Shown here: positions 43,401 to 54,134 of the stretch, piece by piece | Position numbering within the stretch: the stretch's first letter is position 1 | Layout of the letters: each line of letters begins with the position of its first letter | Assembly (NCBI GenBank): GCA_030407085.1 | Contig: CM059582.1 | Location: 155,148,501 to 155,212,500 of the forward strand | Reading direction: 5' to 3' | From: Trichopria drosophilae | Lineage: Eukaryota > Arthropoda > Insecta > Hymenoptera > Diapriidae | DNA: 64,000 nucleotides | The notes under the pieces: model-generated | The model's database searches: none | Told to the model about the DNA's origin: nothing | The model's input: only the letters and a program-made list of their open reading frames with translations | Position numbers and translations under genes: made by a program

Positions 43401-46400
43401 TGCATCAACGAGATTGTCAATGAGATGTATTTAAATCAAGTCATTATTTTCGAAAAGCAATTTACACGAAAGAAAAAAATCCATTTGCATTCGTTTAGAC
43501 GTTCTTTTTTATGATTAACACTTCACGATCGTATGTTGCATGTTCGCAATGAATTAGGATGAAGCATTTATTTTAGAGCTAGAGCCATATTGCATTTTTC
43601 AGATGAAGCACTTGTGTGTTTTTTTAATTCTGCTATTAAAACTGCATGTCAAAAAAAAAGAAACACTTAACCTACAAGAGTGTTTGAATCGAATTCAAAG
43701 GCGTGCCTTTTAGTTTTATTTGTGTCTAATCATCAATCTATGAAACTTTTCATCAAGTCATTAACTAAAGCGTATCGAATTGACAGTTTAGCCTCATATT
43801 CGTTTGCAATTACGCTTATGGACAAAATTACATACTGTTTTATACACAATCATTCGATGCGGTGCTATTTATTTTAAAATAGTATTAATTAATTAAGTTA
43901 AATTTCAAATGGTAAAAAGAGAATTCTTAACGACAAGAAAACTAAAAACAATTTGGATGGAATTAAGAAATTATCAGAATGAAACGTTAAATATAGTATG
44001 GTACTAAAACTTATTATATGAGCAGGAGTTACAAAACAAAGAAAGTAGTTATTTTCACCACTTTTCTGTTAATTGCTCCGGTGTAATTTAATAGCCATAT
44101 TTTGTCAATAAGTTAAATATAGAAAACGGGTTAAGGAAAAGAGAATAGTCGCAGGTTCTTTCACATACAATTCTTAAAGGAAATCTGGAAATGGTTTTGA
44201 ATCATTTTAGAAAATATTTTTGTTTTCCAATAAAATTTTGCTGTATATATTGGAAGTTTACGGAGAGTTTAATTTTTGGAAAATTAAAAAATTAACATGT
44301 TCACTGTAAATTAGAAGAATATTGAAAAGTCATACAGTGTACATGAAATAAATTCTGTTAATAACTTTTCAGTCGAGTTATATATATATATTATGATGCC
44401 TGAAAAGAATTCATTTAAAAAATATTCATTACATAATTAAAACATTTGTCAAATTGGCCAGTTTTCACAGCTAATCAGTGTGAATAGTTTGGTACATTTA
44501 CTAGCTATTGTTTGTTATCTACTTTTAATATTAATAATAATTCTTTTTTTACAGTACGTTAGCTCCACTTAGTACAAAATTTGTTTAATTATGTACGAAT
44601 AATATTTGCTACGCACGCGGAGATAATTAAATTGATAACGAATGCGTGTTCCATTTCGTGAAATATAATGCAATTAATTTTTTACTCTAACCAAATTGAT
44701 GGCGAAGCAATAGTATCATTAATTAATATGCCCAAAAGTTGTTAATAAGTTTATTCTGAATAAATTAAATTTTACAGTGCAATGATAATTGTATTTTTTC
44801 TGGTATGTATTATTTCTATACATTTGGAAGAATGCAAATTCATATCAATAAATTATTAATATAAACAAATATTATGTTTTTATTAAATGCAATTGATAAT
44901 TTCAAAATTAATCTGATTTTCTTAGTTTAGATCGAAACCTAAATTTATTATTCTTTCGTACTTCGAACCAGATATGTTGAAAATAGTAATAAAATAAATT
45001 ACTTATTATACACTAAAAAAAAAGTAGTAACTAGATTTTGGATTATTTTAACCATCAAATTCTTCTTAACGTTTTTCTGGTAATTTAGCAGAAAAGTTTC
45101 TTTAAGTTACTATATTTGACATTTTAAGTTAAAATAATAATAAAATCTTTTTAAATTACTATTTTTGTAATAAGCATAATCAGAATTTTTAGTTCAAATA
45201 AATCCAATAACTGTATATTGTGGCTAAACAACATTAGCACAAATTGAAAAATGATATTAAAATGACGTCACATCGACGCGTTTGCGATTCATGGTTCCTT
45301 TATTTGTCTTCTTCGGTACTATTGCATTGTTCACTGTACTGCATAAAACTAAGTAATATCCTCTAAAGTTAATAAAAAAAAATGTTTAGATTACGGGACG
45401 AATTATGTAATAAAAAAAGGTGTCAGACGACCAATTTTTCAATTAAATTAAAGTCTTAATTTGTTCGAAATACTAACCCTTATATCAGTCGGAAAAAATG
45501 TATTTCACGCATGGATAACGCCGGACATCTAGTGTTCATATATGTAACTATTTGCCTAGTAGATTTAACCAGAAAATGCACTTAACCAGAAACATTGGGA
45601 CTAATCTTTATAGTAAATATTTTCCGGTTACATTGACCAGAGTAACCAGAAATTTTGTCTGAGTGAATGATTTAAAATAACTATTGTAAATGTTACAATG
45701 CATATTGTAAATCTTAACACACATTTTCGTCTGCGTATACTGGAGCAGTGAAATGTTGCGTCGATAAGAGTAGGTGCGAATTAATTCTATAGAATAATTC
45801 AATCCTACCACAATATTGAGTAAGAGAAATAGGGAATGGAAAATGGCGAAATCAGAACAAAGATAAAAATGTTTTCTGTGTATATGCAAATCAAAATCGA
45901 ATGCAATCGAATAATATAACAACACACAATTATGTAATGGCCTAGATGTAAATAATAAAACAGTGAAAACGTTTTAACTTGCACGCGGATTTCACATTGT
46001 TTTATTAACAAAATAAAAATAAAAAAAGAAGACGTCCATATTCAACTATAGTTTGTCCGTCTTTGGAATGATTTGGCTAAAGTTTACTACTAAAAATTAC
46101 GTTTAAGCAAGTTATATGGCTATTGAAGGTTGGTTGAAAATCTGTACAATTCATTGTAAAAAACCTGACTATATTTGTTTAGTAACAAAAAATAAAGCTT
46201 CTTATACATAAATGCACATGCTGGTAAAAAATATGTAAATTCGCAGAAAATGTGATAATTTTACAGAATTTGACAACAGAAAATATGTGTGTTATCTTTG
46301 TGGAATTTATTTGTAAATTTAACAGATTTGTCTGGAAATACAACTCAATTCTGTGTAAATTTAAAACACAATTCGATGCTTGTTGCATATAAAATATCAG

Positions 46401-46770
46401 CATATTTCATTGTGTTAAATCCAAAGTTAATTTTTCTCCTTGTAGAAATCTAAACATGTTATGTACCCAGTCAAGCAATCCGGGTTGAGCTCTTCTAATC
46501 CGATTGGAATCTGTCCGGCCTATCCGGGTTTCCTATTAGGTAACTGGTTTGGCACCTAACTTACAGTGATAGGGTAGTTCGATTCAAATTTTTACAAAGA
46601 TTTTACTATGTTTTTTTATGTATTGATAACCTAAATCTAAACCCTAATTTATTATCCACAGGAACCCAGTTGAAAATTTGAGTTTTTAAAGACAAAATAA
46701 TGCATTTGTTAGTTTTTTTTAAATCCAATGTAAGCGGTAATTGAAGAAGTGCATTTAAGTCAATTTTTAT
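40483..46770. other. AT-rich desert
   Basis: Over 6 kb without a supported gene. Minor items: GGACATCTAGTGTTC (about 45523-45537), a run of TAACCAGAAA words at 45567, 45587 and 45644, a TA(TA)n run near 44380-44391, and a lone MITE-like end TACACTAAAAAAAAAGTAG near 45010 whose partner I could not find. Frames of 60-105 codons here are AT-rich chance frames. Confidence 0.55.
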
Positions 46771-47364
46771 TTAATCTTATGACTTATAAACAAATAAACA
46801 AGTAAAAATAGTCATTTTTTTATAGAAAAATGCAATCGCTGGCCAATGTTCCATTGGATCAAGATAAAACTGGGTACTTGGGGGTTTTTGAAGTTGTTGT
46901 TTATGAATCTGTACTGAGGTTTTCGAAACTCAAAAGGGCGGATTCAATATGGCCAACCAAACGTAAAATTACCTGATCAAGATGAAACTGGGAACTGTGG
47001 GGTTTTTGGGGTCACTGATTACGAATCTGAACTCAGATGTTAAAAATGCAATATGGCTGATACAATATGGCCGCTCAAAAAGGTAAAAAAATTACCTGAT
47101 TCAGATTTAATTTTTGGTCCGCCATATTGAATTTGTAAATTGAGTTCAGATTCGTAATCAGTGACCCTAAAAACCGAGGAGTTCACAATTTCATCTGAAT
47201 CAAGTAAATTTTTAAATTTTGTCGGACATCTTGAGTCCTCCATTTCGAATTTTCAAAATTTGAGTTCAGATTAGTGATCAACGACCCCAAAAACCTCCGA
47301 GTACTCAGTTTCATGAGAAATGGTTCATCAGCAAAATGTGAGCCGCAAAGGTTTAAAGGATTAA
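46771..47364. mobile_element. TTAA-flanked ATGGC-rich foldback, diverged
   Basis: The right end, read inward, is TTAATCCTTTAAACCTTTGC. The left end is probably TTAATCTTATGACTTATAAA (46771), which is similar but decayed. Inner arms align well: AAACTGGGTACTTGGGGGTT with the complement of AACCTCCGAGTACTCAGTTT, and GTCACTGATTACGAATCTGA with TCAGATTCGTAATCAGTGAC. AATATGGCC and AATATGGCTG words sit between them. It belongs with 13350-14463 and 21317-22389 by its building blocks. Non-coding. Confidence 0.72.
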
Positions 47365-47460
47365 GGTTTTTTTTTAGTTTTTAAAATTCTTTTACTCTAC
47401 ACGAAAAATAATGAAATTTAATATTTACGCAGGATAAAAAAGATGTAACGGGATTAGATA

Positions 47461-47587
47461 ATACTGAAGGTAGATTCGAAAAAGTATCTAATCATTCAAC
47501 GATTTCAATAGGTCCATCTTTTGTGTTGAACTTAAAAAAGAATATAGACAGTTGGAATTGTATGCTATTGTCTATTACCTTCAGTAT
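47461..47587. repeat. 12-bp inverted repeat pair
   Basis: ATACTGAAGGTA (47461-47472) and its complement TACCTTCAGTAT (47576-47587) bound a 103-base AT-rich segment. It could be a very small MITE or a chance pair. Outer bases pair only partly (AGATA/TATCAT). Confidence 0.4.
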
Positions 47588-49128
47588 CATGGGAGGTCGG
47601 GCAATATAACTTAGGCAACTGCAGAACCAGACACCAGTAGTTACTACTTGATATCGACGATCCAAAACACCCACAACCTCATTTTACTTCAATTACCCAG
47701 GTAGAAGCAGGCGCAGGAAAACATCGGCAAGATACTAACCCAGTACCGGCACCTCGTACTAATTATCGAAAATGAGTCAATACTGTCAATAGTTTCTGCA
47801 AAATATTGATTCTGTACTGAAAACCAGGACTATATTTTTCGACGTGGAAACAGTACCGGTAGCATTAGGGGTAATCAGGATCGTTAATTACGAAAGTTTT
47901 TTTTTATTAATTAAACTACTGTTCTAGATGTATAATTTCGTGAAAAAAAAAGTATTTTTTATATGATAAACAAAAAGATATATTGAAGAAAGTACCCTGA
48001 AAATCAATCCCTCATTATGTCCCAACTGCTAAATTCGAAGAAAATCATTAACTATAACAGTAAAAGTTTATACTTATTGTTTGTTATCTTATTTTTTACT
48101 CATATAGGATAGTATTGATTGTACCTATATGAGTTTATAGCTTAAAAAATGACATTGGAAATATTTTTAAATATAATTAAAAATTTGTCCGTAAATTTCC
48201 CTCATCGTTTTAAAACGGTGTGATTGGAGCAAGATTTTCAGGTTTATTAAGTTCCACTGCATTTTTTTGTTGGTTGGCAACATTAGCCTTGACAACAAAC
48301 ACTATAGCAGGCGGTTGGAGAACAGATGTTTTGTTGAAACTAATTTGATGACAACTTTTTTGAATATTACATTTTTTAATACGCTGACAGTCTATAATGT
48401 CAAAAATTTGACATTTTTTATCTTTATATTTAATTCAAACTGGAAAAAGTTGGGGAACACTATAATATTTTTAATAAACAAGACATAAACTAAGAATTGA
48501 GCAAGCAAAAATTCGATAAGTTGAAAACAAATTATCAACTCGATAAAGCTAAATTCGAGAAGAACCAGCCAAATACATATAAAGAAAAATATGAAGATAA
48601 TTTTTCAATGTATTTTTACCTCTTTATTACGAATATAATTAAAAAACCGGCCGTTTGACCTATTCAAATCGCCATTTTGAACATTTCGCAAATAATCTCA
48701 TTGTTTTGTAGTTTTTTGCAGTTTTGTGCAAAAGTATGACGAAGAAATGTTAAAAATGGGGATATCAGGGAAATCAAATTGTGCGGAGCAAACTAAAACC
48801 GGAAAGCCACCGTGGTAAAAAATGCTACAGGAAAGGATACTGTTATTCAAATAGAACCAGCACGTGGGTTCAATTATTACCTACATTGCATAAGCTTTGC
48901 TTTATACTGATCTATACTACTAGCTTAATCTTAAACCACAGAAGTATGGGCAAAAACGAAGAAAAATCTCGGGAAACGGTACTCGTCTAGTCTTTTGTGT
49001 TTAGCTTTTGTTTATGGAGAAGAATTATTTCATACTTGTATTTTTCTTCAAAGTGTTTGATCGTCAATTTTTGTTATTATGTTCAGATATACTTCCTAAA
49101 AGATGCCGCTTTAAATGTTAATGAAACC
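47588..49128. other. AT-rich stretch with a small palindrome
   Basis: No gene is supported. ACTCATATAGG (48098-48108) and CCTATATGAGT (48124-48134) form an 11-bp perfect inverted repeat around a 15-base loop. CAGTACCGG occurs twice (near 47741 and 47852). Frames of 60-73 codons are unsupported. Confidence 0.5.
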
Positions 49129-49130
49129 TA

Positions 49131-49335
49131 CACTGAAAAAAAAATTTTCTAATGTCAAGTAAATATTTACGTAAATAAGGAAATATTTTCTTAATTTAAA
49201 TAAAAATTTACTTGCTGTACAAAATCAAATTAATATTAAGTTGAATTAACAAACTATTTTTCTATTATAAGTAAATATTTTGTTGCGACTATTCAAGTAA
49301 ATATTTACTTGAAATTATGAAATTTTTTTTCAGCG
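49131..49335. mobile_element. TA-flanked MITE, 205 bp
   Basis: The left end TA|CACTGAAAAAAAAATTTTCT and right end AATTTTTTTTCAGCG|TA are inverted, and TCAAGTAAATATTTACGTAA in the left arm mirrors ATTCAAGTAAATATTTACTTGAA in the right. TA is present at both edges. The CACTGAAAAAA ends resemble those of 29097-29752, but the bodies are different. Non-coding. Confidence 0.8.
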
Positions 49336-49349
49336 TATGTTTTCTCACG

Positions 49350-50560
49350 TATTTTGATGCGCTGAATTCGAATATCATTGTGAAAATTGGAGTAAATGCA
49401 ATTTTCATGATAAAAATAAAAAAAAAACATGAAAAGTCATGATATGTCGCCAAGCCTGACACAATGCAGAGAGTGTGCGAACTAAATGTATACAAACTGC
49501 ATTAAATACAAAATACACCGATTACAATTGACAAAATTTATTATTATTTTTCTCAATATGTATGACTCCTGGTGAAAAAATTCACTAGACCTTTATTTTT
49601 TGTTATTTATTATGTAACGGGCGAAATCGCCCCTTTACCCAGAATTTTCATATTTTCAATTGTGATATTTGCGAGAGCTGCAGATATTCTTTAATAATGG
49701 CGTAATACTTCACATTTGTGTATGAAATGTTGGAACTGCAGAAACCTACACCAAGTACAACAGGGTTCATGAATCGATTTCCGCCAGATAAACAATATTT
49801 TGGAAACGTAAATATCACAGTGAATCTTGGAGCAAATGCAATTTTCATGGTAAAAATCGAGAAATATGAAAAATCAAGTTTTTTTATGGTTTTTCTCATT
49901 TCTTTCTAAAAAGTATTGAAATTTTCGAAAAATGTTTCAAACAAAATATGCAGAGCATAAAATTCTATACAAAAATCAAGTTTTTTTGTGGTTTTTCTCA
50001 TTTTTTTTCTGAAAAATCGTGAAATTTTCGAAAAATGTTTCATACCTAGTATGTAGAGCATTTTTTGAAATTTGACATTTTCGAAAAACGTTACAAACAA
50101 TATATGCAGAGCATTTTTTGCATAAAATTTTATGCTCTGCATATTTTTTTCGAAAATTTCAAGACTTTTTAGAAAGAAATGAGAAAACCACAAAAAAGTC
50201 TTGAAATTTTCGAAAAATGTTTGAAATAAAACATGCAGACCATAAAATTCTATACAAAAAATGCTCTACATATTTTGTTTGAACATTTTTTGAAAATTTC
50301 TTGACTTTTTTTGTGGATTTCTCATTTTTTTCTAAAAAGTCTTAAAAATTTCGAAAAATGTTTGCAACAAAACTTGCTGAGCATAAAATTCTGTACAAAA
50401 AATGCTCTGCGTTCTTTGTTTGAAACATTTTTCGAAAATTTCAATACTTTTCAGAAAAAAATTAGAAAAACCTCAAAAAACGTGATTTTTGATATTTCTC
50501 AATTTTTACCATTCGAACTCAGCGCATCAAAATGCATCAAAAACATAGGTTTAATAAAAA
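49350..50560. repeat. Foldback block with satellite-like inverted modules
   Basis: The outer parts are inverted: ATTTTGATGCGCTGAATTCG (about 49351) and the complement of CGAACTCAGCGCATCAAAAT (about 50515). The inside is an array of two alternating modules. One is GAAATTTTCGAAAAATGTTT at 49918, 50021, 50203 and (as AAATTTCGAAAAATGTTT) about 50345. The other is the reverse complement near 50147, 50283 and 50424. Between them, ATATGCAGAGCATAAAATT and AATGCTCTGCATATT also alternate in orientation, so each unit can fold into a hairpin. Spacing is irregular (103-182 bp). It has no coding function, and the 95- and 122-codon frames over it are by-products of the repeat. Confidence 0.75.
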
Positions 50561-50899
50561 CTCCAGGCGGCATCTTTTCTGAATTACACTCTTTTGTTCG
50601 ACAGAGAAGGCAAAGTACAAAGAAAAGCAAATTATTGTCTTTGGAGCCCGTTTCTGAAATTTTGCCGGGATCATTTTGAACAATCGAAGTAGATCAGTAT
50701 TGGCGCCATAATAATTGTCACTACTATTTTTGGTGTGAGATGATTACCAATTCCGGAAGCCAGTAATGACATATTGCATTGTGGTGAAAAAACACTTTTA
50801 AGAGCAAAATTTCGTTGAGGGTGGTAAAAAAGGAAAGGAAGTAATTGTTGTTGGGTGGGTTTTTTGTTTTTCGAGTGGCAGACATTGACTGTGAAGTAG
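50561..50899. other. Transition into the CpG-rich island
   Basis: Mixed AT-rich sequence with no repeat ends. It could contain the upstream part of the promoter for the following exon. Confidence 0.45.
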
Positions 50900-50923
50900 T
50901 GAAACTGGACTATTTGCGATGTC

Positions 50924-50943
50924 GGGTTGGGAGAGGGAGGGGG
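50924..50943 (+). promoter_or_regulatory. G-quadruplex motif upstream of a CpG-rich block
   Basis: GGG-TT-GGG-AGA-GGG-A-GGGGG fits the canonical four-run G-quadruplex pattern with loops of 2, 3 and 1 bases. More G-rich sequence follows to about 50978, and an E-box CACGTG lies at 50986-50991. In a genome this AT-rich such a motif is striking and typical of promoter-proximal DNA. Confidence 0.6.
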
Positions 50944-50989
50944 AGTTGGTTGGTTGGAGGTGGGTAGGCGGTCTCGGGTATTTTTCACG

Positions 50990-51439
50990 TGCTTGCGTGC
51001 TTGGGGCAGACGGCGGATTCGGCGCAGCTTGGAGCTCCGTGGTACCTACGTGGAGGCTCGGAGCGCTTCAGTCGCGGCTGCGGTTCGCGCGTACATGTCA
51101 CGGGGCGACTGCGTTCCGAGGACGCCACCGCAGTCCACGGGCGTACCGAAATAACCGGGCGCCCTGCTGACCCCGCTCCACGTCGTCGGCGACTCACGAG
51201 GTGCGCTCTCTTCGCGCTCCTCATCGTAGCTAGCTGATCGCTCGCTAATCGAAGACGCGGGGTACGCGGAGCACCGCCCTGGAAGACGAGGAGGAGGCCC
51301 TCAGCACCTCACCACGATCCTGCGGGCGGATTCGTCTCGGCGAATCGGGATCGATCGGCCGAAATAGCGACGACGAGGAGTCGAGGAGTGTCTGGCAGAA
51401 GTTTCATGATCACGAGGCAGGAGTGGACGGCGTTCGAAC
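50990..51439 (+). other. Probable promoter/first exon of an unidentified gene
   Basis: About 450 bp of very CpG-rich sequence, the most GC-rich in the window, ends GTTCGAAC|GTGAGT. The GTGAGT (51440-51445) is a consensus 5' splice site. No TATA box is obvious, as in CpG-type promoters. The last ATG before the donor (51406) opens a frame reading MITRQEWTAFE up to the splice site, so translation could start here or the exon could be wholly untranslated. Plus-strand frames of 75-83 codons and an opposing 79-codon frame overlap in the GC-rich DNA, so none is convincing alone. The rest of the gene would lie after a very long intron, because no further exon is recognisable to the right. Confidence 0.5.
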
Positions 51440-53230
51440 GTGAGTGTCGTTCCGGAGTTGACGGCGACTCCCGGGGGGGAGTGACGGAGCCCCGATCACG
51501 TGATTCTGTGTGTTTCCAAAATTTCACGTCTTGGGCTTTTGTTTCAAAAATAACCGTGCGCGAACCTCAGCGAACCTCCGATGGAAAATCAGCGCTTTAA
51601 AAGCGCAAGGATTTCATTAGACGTAGGTGCCAGTGTTTTTTCGCCTGATCGAAACGGATCAGAGCCGGCGATCAAGAGGTTCCTTCCGGTGAATGTGCGC
51701 GATATCCTCTTTTCCTAACATAAGCGCAACGAACCCTCCAGACTTTGGTTCTAGGTGGATCTCGCGCTTATATATTTACCCCAGCAATCGTTGCACCTCC
51801 AGCAGCTCCATTTTAGAAAAGTGACAGTCCCTGGTCGTTATTGACCGACCAGGATGAAAATGGTCGATAGGATCGACGGAAAAAATTGATCGAATGCCTA
51901 GTAACAGTCGCGCTGCGTTAAGTCTCGTCTAACGACAGGTCACTTTAATCGCCAATTAGCCAAGTTAATCCAGCCTACATGATAGTCCGGCAGATCTCGT
52001 CGCTGGAATAATATTTTCTTTTTAATCAAGACAAGAATTAATAATGGGCGCGGTACATTAGTAGCCGCTCCCTTTTTCATTGGAAATAAATGATACGCGC
52101 CAGAGCTAGGAATTTTATTTGAGATTTTTCAATTAAGCGACATTTCCATCCAAACGGAATCTCGATATTCCCCGGTCATTTCATGGAGGAAAGCTCGGAT
52201 TTTTCCAGTGCATAATGCCACTTTTTTATGTTCTACAAGCCTGCAATTTAATGTATATTTTCTACAAAAGTGCATATTTTTGTATCTGATAAAAAAACTG
52301 ATAATTGCCTATTACTTGTCGGATGTATACATCTTGATTAAAAGTACTTAATTTAACATGTGCAGTAAGTCAAAAAGTGATTTGTAATCTCCGTGGATTT
52401 TCGAAGGTCATTTTTTTTAAAGAATATGAAAAAAATCATTAATTCCAACCCACGCGTCACTAAAATTGGTTATTTTCATGAATAGATTTCAATGCTAACA
52501 AAATAAAAAAGTTACTTCAAAATGAAATGCAGAAAATTAAGATTAACATGACTTTGCACAGATGAAAGCTGTCGAAGGTCGTACATATCTGAATGTTGTT
52601 TGTAAACATGCTTACTAGGGTATTCTTCATTACGGGTCTCAACTACCCTCAGGTATTATACCAAGATTATAAATAATAACAGCGTATCGGGTAAATTTTC
52701 AGTGAACAAATATCATGGAGTATTTGTCTGTTTTTAAATTTTATTTGATTTAGTAAATGACTGGTAGAAAAATTAATTGCTGGTACTTATTTTGAGGTAA
52801 GTGCTTTTTAAAGTAAATTATTGTCGAGATGTTTACATCCAAACAGAAATTTAGTAATATGGAGTAATTATGTGGTTACCTATTAGTAACCAAATATTGC
52901 GTAATTTTAACTTAGTTGAATTGACTAAATGTTGAATCGGAATCAGTCGGAAGAACTAATATACAGGTAAAAACCATATATTTAGTCGATATTACTAATT
53001 TATTGTTCACTGTAACAATATAATTGAATACTATTCAGAAAAGTAATTTAATCCACCATAATATTGATTTCACGCTTTTTTTTAAATTGACAGTCGAAAT
53101 ATGCATTTTTGTAGAAAATGACCTGTATACTAAAAATAATTGTTGTAAATTAAAATAAAAAGCATTAGGATAGTCGAAAGTAAATGTTTACTTGAATACA
53201 GGAAAGGTTTTCTTAAAATATTTCTTAAAA
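51440..53230. other. Probable intron start and AT-rich sequence
   Basis: Composition drops from GC-rich (to about 51980) to AT-rich. CCTGGTCG (51830-51837) and CGACCAGG (51846-51853) form a small hairpin; GGTTAC-CTATTA-GTAACC another at 52874-52891. No exon, tRNA or transposon end seen. Confidence 0.45.
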
Positions 53231-53328
53231 TTCAAGTAAAACCGATTTTGACTATTAAAAAAAATACAAACCGACGGTAAATTACGGGGTTACAACAAAT
53301 AGTTAAATTAATTATTTCTGTAGTCAAC
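53231..53328 (+). repeat. Direct repeat, left copy
   Basis: TTCAAGTAAAACCGATTTTG through AAACCGACGGTAAATTACGG to AATTATTTCTG is repeated at 54041-54134 with about eight differences. Both copies follow a TTAA-containing word. Together with the spacer to 53366 it is the first unit of a tandem duplication of roughly 140 bp. Confidence 0.85.
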
Positions 53329-53366
53329 AAGACCATAATATTATTCAGTTCACCATTTTACGGATA

Positions 53367-54040
53367 TTAAGGTAGTTAGACCCCACAATATCGTATGTTG
53401 ACAAAAATATTTAATAACGTTTCGAAGAATTTAATTTTCATTATTAATGATATTGTCGAAAAGTGAAAGCATTATTCTTCTTGAAAAAAAAATTGAAATG
53501 TGCAAAAATAATTTGTTAAGCCACTTTTGTTATTTTTTAAAATTTTGTTCTTCTCCGCTGTTAAGAATTTTAAAAAAATGAACGGATTTTAACGAATGAC
53601 GGCTTATTTTCTCGAGAAAAAGATTTTCTTTAACTTTAACGCATAATTTTTTAAAGATTCTTTGCCTGATCACGAAAATTACTCAAAATTCGTTAAAAGT
53701 AGTAGTTCTTTTTTAAAATAAATAGAGATAATTTATCGTTGGCTTCGGAAATTTCAAAATACCTACGGCAAAGTTGTAGAGAATCTTTTTCTTGAAAAAA
53801 TAAGCCGTCATTCGTTAAAATCCGTTCATTTTTTTTAAATTCTTAACAGCGGAGAAGAACAAAATTTTAAAAAATAACAAAAGTGGCTTAACAAATTATT
53901 TTTGCACATTACAATTTTTTTTCAAGAAGAATAATGCTTTCACTTTTCGGCAATATTATTAATAATAAAAATTAAATTCTTGGAAACGTTATTAAATATT
54001 TTTCCCCAACATATGATATTCTGAGGGCTAACCACCTTAA
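53367..54040. mobile_element. TTAA-flanked foldback element, 674 bp
   Basis: The ends are TTAAGGTAGTTAGACCCCAC (53367) and the complement of TTAAGGTGGTTAGCCCTCAG (54040). Each arm extends more than 250 bp with few differences: landmarks CTTCTCCGCTGTTAAGAATT, AACGGATTTTAACGAATGAC and AATAATTTGTTAAGCCACTT appear once in each direction. The centre is near 53700. TTAA on both sides indicates TTAA-specific insertion, but the GG termini set it apart from the CCC group. It sits exactly at the junction of the flanking tandem duplication. Non-coding. Confidence 0.9.
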
Positions 54041-54134
54041 TTCAAGTAAAACCGCTATTGACTATTAAAAAATATACAAACCGACGGTAAATCGCGGAAT
54101 TACAACAAATAGTTAAATTAATTATTTCTGCAGT
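54041..54134 (+). repeat. Direct repeat, right copy
   Basis: Second copy of the 53231-53328 sequence, starting right after the TTAA of the foldback element: TTCAAGTAAAACCGCTATTG through AAACCGACGGTAAATCGCGG. Differences from the left copy are scattered substitutions and one A-run length change, so the duplication predates the insertion or has drifted since. Confidence 0.85.

Noticed and set aside
45010..45660. TACACTAAAAAAAAAGTAG to CTGAGTGA as a TA-flanked MITE
   Set aside because: The proposed ends do not pair beyond a few bases.
50311..50679. 122-codon frame over the inverted-module array
   Set aside because: Produced by repeated module sequence; the opposite strand gives similar by-products.
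50919..51237. Overlapping GC-rich frames of 75-83 codons on plus and 79 on minus strand
   Set aside because: GC-rich DNA lacks stop codons; the frames conflict with each other and none shows protein-like features. Only the exon/donor interpretation is kept.
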